Shown in pieces: positions 16,322 through 24,391 of a stretch of 24,402 bases of DNA. The position numbers were made by a program, and so were the translations under genes. The stretch's first letter is position 1, and every line of letters begins with the position of its first letter. Origin of the DNA: Thermoguttaceae bacterium (GTDB lineage: Bacteria > Planctomycetota > Planctomycetia > Pirellulales > Thermoguttaceae); contig JANLFZ010000024.1 in NCBI GenBank assembly GCA_024653385.1, positions 1-24,402 on the forward strand, given 5' to 3'. The notes beneath the pieces are model-generated. The model saw nothing but the letters and a program-made list of their open reading frames with translations. It was not told the DNA's origin and searched no databases.

Positions 16322-17394
16322 AGCTCTTTGTCATCGGCTATCCCGGAGAGATGGGCGGAGCCAACACCGAGGCGTGGCACACGATCAAACTGTGGCGTCG
16401 CTTCGGGGTGGACGTGCATTTGATCCCCACCTGGGGCGCCGACGAGCGTTGGCGCGCGAGGTTGGACGCCATGGGCTGCACGACGCACGCGATCCGTCCC
16501 GAGGAACTCGAAAGCGTGCCGGGGCTGGCCGGGACGCCCGTGGTCGGCTTCTGTAACGCCGAGTTCATCGTCCAGGCGCATCGCTTCCGAAAGCTGGGAT
16601 GCCCCATCGTCTGGGTCAACTGCATGACGTTCCTCTTCGACCACGAGAAGCGGTTCTTCGCCGAGCACGGGCCGGCGGATGCGATGGTCTACCAGTCCGA
16701 TTTCCAGCGCCGCGAGATCGAACCGCAGCTTGCGCCCTTCGGCTACAAGCCCGCCACGGGGCACCTGATCCACGGCGCATTCGATCCCGACGAGTGGGAG
16801 TTCCACCCGCGCCCGCACGCCAAGGGCGACGTGTTCGTCGTCGGCCGCGCCGCCCGGCCCGACCAGGACAAGTGGTCCAGCAATACCTGGCCGATCTACG
16901 GGCGCATCCAGTACGCCAACAAACGGGCGCTCATGTTAGGCATGGACGAGCGGACACACCAGAAGCTCGGCCCGCCGCCGGTCTGGGCCGATTGCCTCAG
17001 GCCGATGGCCATGCCCGTGCAGGATTACTTCCGGCAGTTGCACTGCACGCTGCCGGTCAACGGCGGCGCCCGAGAAAACTGGCCGCAGGCCGGCCTGGAG
17101 GCGATGGCCACAGGCGTGCCGGTCGTCGCCCAAAACCTGTGGGGCTGGCCCGAGATGATCGAGCACGGCGTGACAGGCTTCCTGGGCGACTGCGACGAGG
17201 AACTGGCCCACTTCACAGCCATGCTGGCCTACGACGAGGACCTGCGGATGCGGATCGTCCATGCGGCCAGAGAACGCCTGGCCAGCGACCTTGCCGACCC
17301 CGAGACGATCTGGGCGGGGTGGAGGAAGCTCTTCGCCACGATTTCCGGCAACTGGCAGGAGGAGTCGCAGCAACCCCGTCGAGAAGCTGCGTGA
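16318..17394 (+). CDS. Glycosyltransferase, GT-B fold (GT4-like)
   Basis: This 358-residue protein starts at ATG 16318, overlapping the previous stop, with GGAG eight bases upstream. The N-terminal half begins MKLFVIGYPGEMGGANTEAW, a first Rossmann strand with a Gly-rich loop. The C-terminal half has GAFDPDEWEFHP, then ENWPQAGLEAMATGVPVVAQ, which contains the E-x7-E pair (E253, E261) used to bind the nucleotide sugar, and closes with HGVTGFLGD. These are standard retaining GT-B features. No membrane helix or signal is present, so it works in the cytoplasm. The target is unknown; the Ser-rich protein encoded just upstream is the obvious candidate. The stop overlaps the next start (GTGA). Confidence 0.87.
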   Translation: MKLFVIGYPGEMGGANTEAWHTIKLWRRFGVDVHLIPTWGADERWRARLDAMGCTTHAIRPEELESVPGLAGTPVVGFCNAEFIVQAHRFRKLGCPIVWVNCMTFLFDHEKRFFAEHGPADAMVYQSDFQRREIEPQLAPFGYKPATGHLIHGAFDPDEWEFHPRPHAKGDVFVVGRAARPDQDKWSSNTWPIYGRIQYANKRALMLGMDERTHQKLGPPPVWADCLRPMAMPVQDYFRQLHCTLPVNGGARENWPQAGLEAMATGVPVVAQNLWGWPEMIEHGVTGFLGDCDEELAHFTAMLAYDEDLRMRIVHAARERLASDLADPETIWAGWRKLFATISGNWQEESQQPRREAA

Positions 17395-18159
17395 CCTTTT
17401 GGCCGCGGATCGCCACCTCACCGATCAATCCCATGTGCATTCCACGAAGCAACCTGGCCGAATGGCACCTGACCTACCGGTGCGATCTGGCGTGCATCGG
17501 CTGCAACCGGGCGTGCTTCCTGCCGCCTGCCACGCCGGGCATGACGCTCGACGACGCGCGGGAGTTCGTGCGCCAGGCCCAGGAGCTTCGGTGGACGCCG
17601 GACGTGGCCCTGTTGGGCGGCGAGCCGACGCTTCACCCCGACCTGTTCGGGTTTCTGGAAATCGCACGGCAACTGTCCGGCCGGGTGATCGTCGTCTCGA
17701 ACGGGTTTTCTCGACAAGCCCAGGAGTGTCTGCGGGAGGCGCAGATCCTGGGCGCCGAGGTAGATCGCCGGTCGCACAAGCCCCACGGCAGCATCCGCCA
17801 CCTCATCACCGACGTGTTCACCGCCCCGCCGGATTTTGGCATGGAGGGCCGTGCGCCGTGCTCCTGGCACTCCTCGGCCGGCGGCTGCGGCATCTCCGTG
17901 GACGCCGCCGGCTACACGGCGTCCCATCGGCGGGGCCATCGACGGCATCTTGGGGCTCGGGCTACGCACGCGGCGCCTTGCCGACCTGTGGGTGCCGGAG
18001 AAGGTGGCCTCTCAGACGGCCGCCTTGTGCCGATTCTGCGGCAAAGGGCTGGGCTTGGACCGGGAGCATCAAACGCAATGCCGCACCTGTTTTGGCGTCG
18101 CCATGTCCGCCACGTGGCAGCGGGCAGCCGAACGACTGCTCCAGGGCCCTTTGCCATGA
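17391..18159 (+). pseudogene. Radical SAM protein, frameshifted near 17922
   Basis: The frame from GTG 17391 (or ATG 17433) gives a radical SAM domain with the cluster motif CDLACIGC (C31, C35, C38) in LTYRCDLACIGCNRAC, followed by LLGGEPTLHPDLFGF, the SAM-binding GGE. The reading is in frame up to ISVDAAGYT at about 17918. The natural continuation, IGGAIDGILGLGLRTRRLADL and a C-terminal Cys pair (CRFCGKG), lies one frame over and ends at 18159. One base too many, or two too few, near 17922 explains this. It may be a real inactivation or a sequence error. The 3' end overlaps the next ATG (ATGA) exactly in the corrected frame, which argues that the whole gene was functional until recently. The substrate is unknown. 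Confidence 0.8.
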
Positions 18160-19796
18160 AACTGGCCGCGCTGTGCTGCACCTACCGGCGTCCGCATCTG
18201 CTCGGGCAGCTCATCGAGAGCTTCCTGCGTCAGGACTACCCCAGTGAGCTGCGGGAACTGGTGATCCTCGACGACGCTGGGCAGTACGAGAACCAGGAGG
18301 GCGACGGCTGGCGACTCATTTCGATCCCGCAGCGGTTCCACTCCTTGGGCGAGAAGCGGAACGCCTGCGCGGCCTTGGCCTCCCCTGACGCCCAAGGGTT
18401 CCTCGTGGCCGACGATGACGACATCTACCTTCCGCACTGGTTCAGCGCCACGGCCGAGGCGCTCAAGCAGGCCGAATGGTCGCGGCCGAGTCTGGTGCTG
18501 CTCGAACACGACGACAGGCTCAAGGAGCACGAGACGGGCGGGCTCTACCACGGCGGTTGGGCGCTGCGGCGCACTGCCTTCTATCGCGTGCGCGGCTATG
18601 CGGCCCTGAACAACGGCGAGGACCAGGAACTTGCCGGTCGGCTAGTGGCCGCAGGCGTGACCGAGTGCGATCCTTGCCGGCACGCCCCGCCGTTCTACAT
18701 CTACCGCTACGACAACACCAGCTACCACCTCAGCTACATGGACGACCGCGGCTACGAGTGCCTCGGCGACCGCTCCAAGATCGGGAAGGCCAGCCTGCAT
18801 TTCGGTTGGCCCCGCGATTACGCCAAGCTGCCGGTCATTCGCCGTTACTCGTTCGCGTCCCACGTTTCGCACAGTGACGGCAAGATGCCGGTCGAGTTGA
18901 TCGGCCCGGTCAACGCCCCCGGCGGCAACGGCCCGACCAACGGCATGGACGCCCTCCAGAAGGCGCTCAAGAAGCGGAGCGCCGAGGGGCTCGACTGGCT
19001 TTCGATCAAGCCGCTGCCCGCGAGCAAGGGGGCGCTGCCCTGGTTCTGGCACTGGGACGACCGCCGCTACGCGGCCTGGTGGGACTCCGAAGGCCAGCCG
19101 TTCGTCCAGGGACCGAACATGCTTTTCACCAACTCCGGCTCGCCGCGGATCGACGCCGAGGAGTGTGCCCTTTTGGACGCTGCCAACTGCCGGGCGATGT
19201 TCTGCCACAGCGAGTGGTATCGCGATCTGATCGCCAAGCACCGCGGGCCGGCCAACCAGTCGCCGATCGTGCTATGGCCGTACCCCATCGATCCGTGGCC
19301 CGGCGAACCGCTGCCCGACGAATACGAACTCTTGATCTACGCCAAGAACGGCAACCGCCCGCAGCTCCTGGAGCACTTGGCCGAGGTGTTCCCGCGGCAC
19401 GTGCAGATTCACTACGGCCTGTATCGCCGCGAGCAACTCTTCGAGGCCGCCCGCCGCTCCCGCGCCTGCGCCTACCTGGCCGACGACGACCACGGCCCGC
19501 TGGCTCTCCAGGAAATCCTGCTGGCCGGCTGCCCCACCGTCGGCGTCCGCTCCGGTGCCCCCTTCGTCCAGCACGGCCTCACCGGCCACCTCGTCGACCG
19601 TCTCCCACCCGGCCGCCAGTGCGTCGCCAACGAGGACGATGAGGCGGTCTTGGCCACCTACCTCGACGCCCTGGCCCAGGCCCAGGCAATGGACCGTCGA
19701 TCCGTTCGGGAGACTGCGGCAGGGCAGTTCGCCACGGACCGAATCGTCGAATCCGTCCTGGAATCGCTCGCCGTGTGCCGTTGCTTCGCGCCTTGA
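18156..19796 (+). CDS. Two-domain glycosyltransferase (GT-A GT2-like plus GT-B GT4-like)
   Basis: This 546-residue protein starts at ATG 18156 inside the ATGA overlap with the radical SAM gene. The N-terminal domain is GT2-like: MKLAALCCTYRRPHLLGQLI opens the nucleotide-binding fold, and FLVADDDDIYLPHW carries the acidic metal site (D86-D89). A YRYDNTSYHLSYMDDRGYE segment follows. From about residue 290 a second, GT-B-like half is seen, with ADDDHGPLALQEILLAGCPTVGV and VQHGLTGHLVD, the sugar-nucleotide-binding end of GT4 enzymes. No membrane segment is present. The protein could add two sugars in succession. It is the last gene of the coupled series that begins at the Ser-rich tail gene. Confidence 0.85.
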   Translation: MKLAALCCTYRRPHLLGQLIESFLRQDYPSELRELVILDDAGQYENQEGDGWRLISIPQRFHSLGEKRNACAALASPDAQGFLVADDDDIYLPHWFSATAEALKQAEWSRPSLVLLEHDDRLKEHETGGLYHGGWALRRTAFYRVRGYAALNNGEDQELAGRLVAAGVTECDPCRHAPPFYIYRYDNTSYHLSYMDDRGYECLGDRSKIGKASLHFGWPRDYAKLPVIRRYSFASHVSHSDGKMPVELIGPVNAPGGNGPTNGMDALQKALKKRSAEGLDWLSIKPLPASKGALPWFWHWDDRRYAAWWDSEGQPFVQGPNMLFTNSGSPRIDAEECALLDAANCRAMFCHSEWYRDLIAKHRGPANQSPIVLWPYPIDPWPGEPLPDEYELLIYAKNGNRPQLLEHLAEVFPRHVQIHYGLYRREQLFEAARRSRACAYLADDDHGPLALQEILLAGCPTVGVRSGAPFVQHGLTGHLVDRLPPGRQCVANEDDEAVLATYLDALAQAQAMDRRSVRETAAGQFATDRIVESVLESLAVCRCFAP

Positions 19797-20137
19797 GCGG
19801 GCGGTTTCATGTTGTGCCCACCCACTTGTGGAGATGGCACCCAATTGGGCGACGCGTCGGGCACAAAACGACCAGGCTGCCTAACGCCCCCGCCGCAATT
19901 TTCGCACAGCGAAGACAACCGCAGGTGGTTGTAAGCAAGGCACCGGAGGCCATAATTGTTAACCCGAGCGGCGCGAGACAGAGAGACAACCGAGAGTTTC
20001 CGCCCGAGACCGCCGTTTTGGACGGGTCGTCGAACTGGGAGCAGGTGTCACGTCGCGGGCAGAGAGCGAGAGTTCGAGACAGCCGGCGACCGGACCCGTC
20101 GCCGCAAGTCGTTGCAGGAACTGGCCCTAGAACGCAC

Positions 20138-20166
20138 AAAGGCCGACGCCCGGAGGCATCGGCCTT
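20138..20166 (-). terminator. Candidate terminator downstream of tRNA-fMet
   Basis: Read on the - strand this is a GC-rich hairpin, GGCCGATGC ... GCGTCGGCC, followed by TTTGT. It lies 46 bases beyond the tRNA 3' end and would end its transcript. The T-run is short, so termination may be partial. Confidence 0.5.
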
Positions 20167-20177
20167 GCGTATAACCC

Positions 20178-20203
20178 GACGGTAGCCGGATTTCGCTACC
20201 GTC
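20178..20203 (-). other. Perfect 9-bp hairpin just after the tRNA 3' end
   Basis: GACGGTAGC (20178-20186) and GCTACCGTC (20195-20203) form a perfect stem with an 8-base loop. In the tRNA transcript it begins eight bases after the mature 3' end and could be a processing signal or part of the terminator structure. Confidence 0.4.
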
Positions 20204-20211
20204 AAAACAAG

Positions 20212-20285
<74 letters not shown>

Positions 20286-20602
20286 TCGAATGCCTCGGTA
20301 GAGAACATCGTACCGATGAACCCTAACTCTGCGGTCAATTATACCCGCGCCACGGGGCGCGTCGAGTGGTCCGACGAGCTTTCCGCATTTCCGCACAGGG
20401 CCCACCGAAACGCGATGGACACGCGGTCGGTGTTCGGCTACAGTGCCCTCGCCCGACAGAAACTGCCTCTAGATGGTGGTTGTTGATGCGTCTCTAGTCG
20501 GGCATTCGACAGGACCGCAATTCTCCGGCTCGATTCGGCACGGATGTGTCCAATCCGGTTTGGACAGCCAGGGAGATCTCGTCACACGGAGGTGTTCTTC
20601 TC
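20286..20602. other. Gene-free divergent spacer between tRNA-fMet and the secreted protease
   Basis: These 317 bases separate two divergently transcribed units. The left end carries the tRNA promoter. Just before the protease start there is CGGAGG (20588-20593), a good ribosome-binding site. A short + frame from 20473 exists but shows no recognisable protein. No clear promoter was found for the protease. Confidence 0.5.
20338..20365 (-). promoter_or_regulatory. Probable promoter of tRNA-fMet
   Basis: On the - strand a perfect TATAAT (20343 to 20338) lies 52 bases before the tRNA 5' end, with a partial -35 match TCGACG 16 bases further upstream. The surrounding DNA is GC-rich, so the AT-rich hexamer stands out. 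Confidence 0.5.
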
Positions 20603-22552
20603 ATGCTGGCTCGGTTTGGCGCTCGCTGGAAAAAGGGGCGTGGCAGAACCGCGATGCCGCGCGTCGTTCTGCGGTATGAGCAACTCGAAGATCGGGTGAT
20701 GCTCGATGCCGCGGTTGCGGCCGCCCCTCCGACGGCCCTCTCGCTGGCGGAAGTCGAGAGAGTGTCGATCGACGCGGTTCCCAACGATCCCCAGTTCGGG
20801 TCGATGTGGAACCTGCGGAACACGGGCATTTCAGGCGGACTGGCAGACGCCGATATCGACGCCGATTTGGCTTGGAACCGGTTTACGGGCAGTCTGGGCA
20901 CGGCGGTGGCGATCATCGACACGGGCATCGACTACACCCACCCCGACCTCTACAAGAACCTCTGGCTGAACCAAGGCGAGCTTCCGCCGGGGTTGCGCCT
21001 TGCCGACACCGATGCCGACCGCCTTATCACCTTCTGGGACCTCAATGCGCCATCCAATGCGGGCGGCGTGATCGACGTCAATGCCAACGGCCGGATCGAC
21101 GGGTACGACGTGCTTCATGACCCCCGTTGGTCCGACGGCCAAGACAACGACCACAACGGCAAGATCGACGACCTGATCGGGTGGGACTTCGTCCACAACG
21201 ACAACGATCCCTATGACGACAACGGCCACGGCACCCATGTGGCCGGCACGATCGGCGCCTTGGCCAACAACGGCTTGGGGGTCGCGGGCATCAACTGGAA
21301 GATCCAGATGGCCGCGCTGAAGACCCTCGACGCCTCGGGCGGCGGATCGACCAGCGACGCGGCCGGCGCGCTGGACTATGCCGTACGCCAGGGGATTCGC
21401 CTCAGCAACAACAGTTGGGGAAGCGGTGCGTACTCGTCGGTCTTGGCGTCGGCCATCGCCAATGCCAGGGCGGCCGGACACGTCTTGGTCGCTGCCGCGG
21501 GCAACGACGGGCGCAATATCGATACGTCGCCCTACTATCCCGCGGCATACCGTTTCGACAACGTCGTGGCCGTCGCCTCGACCGACCGCTACGACGGCTT
21601 GTCCGGCTTCTCGAACTACGGGCCCACCTCGGTCGATCTGGCGGCGCCCGGATCGGGTATTCTCAGCACGCTGCGGGGTGGCGGTTACGGCCTCAAGAGC
21701 GGCACTTCGATGGCCGCGCCGCACGTAACAGGCGCGATCGCCCTGGTCTGGAGCGCATACCCCACGCTGGACTACCGCGCCGTGATCTCGCGGATTCTGG
21801 GGAGCGTCGATCGCGCGGCCGCGCTTTCGGGCAAGATCGCCACGGGCGGAAGGCTCAACGTCGATCGCGCCTTGTCGGGCGCGGCGGCGGACACGGCCGC
21901 GTCGCACGCCGCCACGACAACCGCAGCCGCGCTCGCCTTCGCCAACACGACCCCCGTGGCCCTGCGCCACCGCGTCACCGTGGTCTCGTCGATCACCGTG
22001 CCGGAAGACGTCGTCGTTGGCGACGTGAACGTGACGCTTCGCATCGCGCACACCAACGACGCGAACCTGAACATCTACCTCCGCGCGCCGGACGGAACGC
22101 GCGTCGATCTGATCGCCTACCGCGGTGGCAATGGGGACGACTTCCGGGGCACCACGCTCGACGATCAGGCCGCCGTGCCCATCGCGTCGGGGGTCGCGCC
22201 GTTTGCGGGCGTCTACCGTCCCGAGAAGCCGCTTTCGGCATTGCAGGGCAAACTCGCCGCCGGCACCTGGAAACTGTACGTTTACGACCGGGGTTCGTCC
22301 GACGCGGGGCGTCTGGAGTCGTGGCGTCTTACCATCGTCCCCGGCCAGAAACCGACAGGGGGTGCCGTTGCCTTGGCCACCGATAGGGTGCTGTCATGCG
22401 ATCCGGACGTCGCCTCCGGGACGCGATGGCCAGACCGCGCGCTATGGGAGCTGGCAGCCGCGCTGGCCGAGCGCCGGGCAGCGGAGTGGGCCCCCTCGGA
22501 AACACCCCGGGCCATCGAGGCACATCTGCTGGATCTGATCTACGGCGCCTGA
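20603..22552 (+). CDS. Secreted subtilisin-family (S8) serine protease with P domain
   Basis: This is a 649-residue protein from ATG 20603, preceded by GGAGG nine bases upstream; the frame extends back to 20546 but without a site. The N-terminus has basic residues and the motif EQLEDRVMLDA (about 30-40), typical of planctomycete extracellular proteins. The catalytic triad is Asp106 (AIIDTGIDYTHPDL), His209 (GHGTHVAGT) and Ser369 (GTSMAAPHVTGA), with oxyanion Asn301 (AAAGNDG). Between Asp and His lies an insert with EF-hand-like calcium loops (DVNANGRIDGYD near 158, DNDHNGKIDD near 181). A proprotein-convertase P domain occupies about 460-590, with the final strand WRLTIVPG. A short Ala/Glu/Arg-rich tail ends the protein. 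It is a degradative or processing exoprotease of the host, not a phage gene. Confidence 0.92.
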   Translation: MLARFGARWKKGRGRTAMPRVVLRYEQLEDRVMLDAAVAAAPPTALSLAEVERVSIDAVPNDPQFGSMWNLRNTGISGGLADADIDADLAWNRFTGSLGTAVAIIDTGIDYTHPDLYKNLWLNQGELPPGLRLADTDADRLITFWDLNAPSNAGGVIDVNANGRIDGYDVLHDPRWSDGQDNDHNGKIDDLIGWDFVHNDNDPYDDNGHGTHVAGTIGALANNGLGVAGINWKIQMAALKTLDASGGGSTSDAAGALDYAVRQGIRLSNNSWGSGAYSSVLASAIANARAAGHVLVAAAGNDGRNIDTSPYYPAAYRFDNVVAVASTDRYDGLSGFSNYGPTSVDLAAPGSGILSTLRGGGYGLKSGTSMAAPHVTGAIALVWSAYPTLDYRAVISRILGSVDRAAALSGKIATGGRLNVDRALSGAAADTAASHAATTTAAALAFANTTPVALRHRVTVVSSITVPEDVVVGDVNVTLRIAHTNDANLNIYLRAPDGTRVDLIAYRGGNGDDFRGTTLDDQAAVPIASGVAPFAGVYRPEKPLSALQGKLAAGTWKLYVYDRGSSDAGRLESWRLTIVPGQKPTGGAVALATDRVLSCDPDVASGTRWPDRALWELAAALAERRAAEWAPSETPRAIEAHLLDLIYGA

Positions 22553-22570
22553 CGCGCACCGATCCCGTCG

Positions 22571-22744
22571 CTAGGGAACGGTGATGGCCTCGTTCGGGCA
22601 GGCATCGACGCACGCGGCGCAGTCGAGGCAGTTCTCCTCGATGACCACGGCTTTGTTGTCCTCGATCTTGATGGCTTCTGATGGGCACGCGTTGGCGCAA
22701 TCACCGCACCCGGAGCATTTCTCTGCGTCGACCACGGCTGCCAT
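22571..22744 (-). CDS. Small 2[4Fe-4S] ferredoxin
   Basis: This 57-residue electron carrier has two cluster motifs, CSGCGDCANACP and CLDCAACVDACP, each C-x2-C-x2-C-x3-C-P, as in clostridial-type ferredoxins. The start chosen is ATG 22744 (MAAVVDAEKC) because AAGGAGAG lies just upstream; the frame extends to 22777 without gain. The length is normal for the family. It is a single gene, convergent with the protease. An AT-rich stretch at about 22796-22810 upstream (TATGCTAAAAT on the - strand) may be its promoter. The redox partner is not encoded nearby. Confidence 0.93.
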   Translation of the reverse strand: MAAVVDAEKCSGCGDCANACPSEAIKIEDNKAVVIEENCLDCAACVDACPNEAITVP

Positions 22745-22937
22745 GGATTTGCTCTCTCCTTTGATCTGATCGCCCACGATGATCGAACCAAGAATGTGTA
22801 TTTTAGCATACCAGCGCCGTGCCGCGCTTGGAAGTTGAAAACGACTCGGGACGCGGTTAATCGCAACGGATGGTTACAAAAATGGCCCCCGCGGTGGCGA
22901 CACGGCAAGCGCCCTTCCGCGTGCGGTGGCGTCGACA

Positions 22938-23555
22938 TCACAGGGGAATGAGCTTCGGGGTCGGGGCCCGGCGACCGAACACCCGGCCATACAGCGCCGC
23001 CAGGCCGCGGAAGTCGTGCCGGAGAAAGGCGTACAGGGACTCGGGCGGGTTCATGGCCAGCCACTGCCGGGCGAGCTGCGCGGCGTGGGCATGGTAACGC
23101 TTCTGCGAGCCGCTATGCACGTAGCACCGACCGGCGAACCGGCGCAGGTCGCCATCGAACCGCGGGCCGATGTGCCACAACTCGTGGACGATGGTCGAGA
23201 GCTTCTCGTGGAATTCCAGGTCGAGGAATCGCGGCAGATAGAACGTCAGGACATAGAGCATCTCGCGGCCCGAGGCGTCCACGAGCCGCTGAATGGTCCA
23301 CCGGCGTCCCCGGCGCACGGTTTCGGTCCGACCGCCGGCGAATCGCAAGGGAGTCAGCGAAGCGAACAGGCCGTGCCCAACGTTCTTTCGTGCCTGCGAG
23401 AAGCCGACGGCCACGCGCGCCATGTCGATGTGCGCCAATTCCGGCAACCGCGCGGTCATGTCTTCGCAGAGGCGGCGGGCGTGGAAGGTAAAGTCGAAGC
23501 CCGGCCCGCGCCGACCGGGGCCGCGGGAAGCCGACGAACCGCTCGAAGGCATCAT
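22938..23555 (-). CDS. Putative HExxH metallopeptidase
   Basis: This 205-residue soluble protein has a zinc-protease motif HELWH (H124, E125, H128) in STIVHELWHIG. After it come FAGRCYVHSGSQKRYHAHA, with several His that could supply the third ligand. It resembles the putative phage/SprT-like metallopeptidases of unknown target. The N-terminal 20 residues are low-complexity Ser/Gly/Arg. The start ATG overlaps the stop of the upstream histidine kinase (ATGA), so the two genes are probably co-translated. No signal peptide is present, so it acts inside the cell. Confidence 0.75.
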   Translation of the reverse strand: MMPSSGSSASRGPGRRGPGFDFTFHARRLCEDMTARLPELAHIDMARVAVGFSQARKNVGHGLFASLTPLRFAGGRTETVRRGRRWTIQRLVDASGREMLYVLTFYLPRFLDLEFHEKLSTIVHELWHIGPRFDGDLRRFAGRCYVHSGSQKRYHAHAAQLARQWLAMNPPESLYAFLRHDFRGLAALYGRVFGRRAPTPKLIPL

Positions 23556-24391
23556 GGCTGACTAGGGCCCGGGAGCTGTCCGGTGACGGCGCCGGCGGTG
23601 AGCTGGGCGGGCACGGGCAGGGTGATGGTGAACTGGGTTCCCCGGCCTAGTTCGCTTTGCACGCGGATCTGGCCGCCGTGGGCCTCGACGATCTTGCGCG
23701 CCGTGGCCAGACCCAGGCCCGTGCCCCCCCGCTTCGTGGAAAAGAACGCCTCGAACAGGTGCGACAGGGTGTGGGCGTCCATGCCGCAGCCGGTGTCGAT
23801 CAGGTCCAGGGCCACGCCGTCCCGCGCGCCGCTGGTGCGCACCACGAGCTGGCCTCCGTTCGGCATGGCCTGCTGCGCGTTGAGGAGCAGGTTCAGCAAG
23901 GCCCCGTCGAACGCCTTCCGGTCGAGCAAGACCATGGGCAGGTCGCTGGCCAGGTAGTCGATGATCTCGATGTTCGACTCCTTGGCCTTGGGCTGGAAGA
24001 ACCCCAGCACCTGACGCACCTGGTGATTGAGGTTCGTCGGCTCGAGATTCAGGCGCCGCACTTTGGCGAAGTTCAGGAAATCGTCCAACAGGTCCTGGAG
24101 CCGCTGGCACTCCTGCTGGACGACTTTCACCTTGTTCAGCGCGCGGCGGTAGAGAGGGTTCTCGGGGTCCTGGCTGAAGTCCTCGGCCAGGAGTTCCATG
24201 TTGAGCCGGATGGTCGACAGCGGGTTCTTGATTTCGTGGGCCAGCGCGCCGGCCAGGCGGGCGATCTCGGTGTACTGATCGACCAGTCGTTGATTGACGT
24301 CGCTCACGGCGGGCACCGGCCTCGGTCGGGGGCGCACGGGATGGTCTGGCCGGCTAGCGGCGCCCGCGGCCGCCGTTGCCACGGTTCCCAT
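23552..24391 (-). CDS. Cytosolic sensor histidine kinase (possibly 5' partial)
   Basis: This 279-residue protein from ATG 24391 has an H-box LAHEIKNPLS (His52, the phosphorylated residue), an N-box LLNLLLNAQQAMPNGG, a G1 box DTGCGM, an F box FEAFFSTKRGG and a G2 box TGLGLATARKI. These are all parts of a complete kinase core. No transmembrane helix or known sensor domain is present. The frame is open to the window edge, and a GTG at 24307 (SDVNQRLVDQY) is an equally good start, since the first 28 residues are Ala/Pro/Arg-rich. The stop overlaps the metallopeptidase start. A partner response regulator is not in the window and may lie to the right. Confidence 0.88.
   Translation of the reverse strand: MGTVATAAAGAASRPDHPVRPRPRPVPAVSDVNQRLVDQYTEIARLAGALAHEIKNPLSTIRLNMELLAEDFSQDPENPLYRRALNKVKVVQQECQRLQDLLDDFLNFAKVRRLNLEPTNLNHQVRQVLGFFQPKAKESNIEIIDYLASDLPMVLLDRKAFDGALLNLLLNAQQAMPNGGQLVVRTSGARDGVALDLIDTGCGMDAHTLSHLFEAFFSTKRGGTGLGLATARKIVEAHGGQIRVQSELGRGTQFTITLPVPAQLTAGAVTGQLPGPSQP

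Larger units (their letters stand above)
19797..20211. other. Gene-free spacer between prophage genes and tRNA-fMet
   Basis: The 415 bases between the last glycosyltransferase and the tRNA hold no frame that looks coding. Structures seen are an 8-bp inverted repeat TTGTGCCC (19812-19819) / GGGCACAA (19859-19866), a palindrome CCCAATTGGG near 19840-19849, and two hairpins beside the tRNA described separately. If the element integrated at the tRNA, its right end should lie in this spacer. Confidence 0.55.

Noticed and set aside
16599..17390. Upstream extension of the frame that holds the radical SAM domain
   Set aside because: It is a shadow of the glycosyltransferase; the radical SAM protein begins at 17391 or 17433.
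19775..20185. 136-codon + frame in the spacer
   Set aside because: It overlaps the end of the glycosyltransferase and has irregular composition, no ribosome-binding site and no recognisable motif.
20473..20679. 68-codon + frame before the protease
   Set aside because: It overlaps the supported start of the protease and shows no protein-like features.
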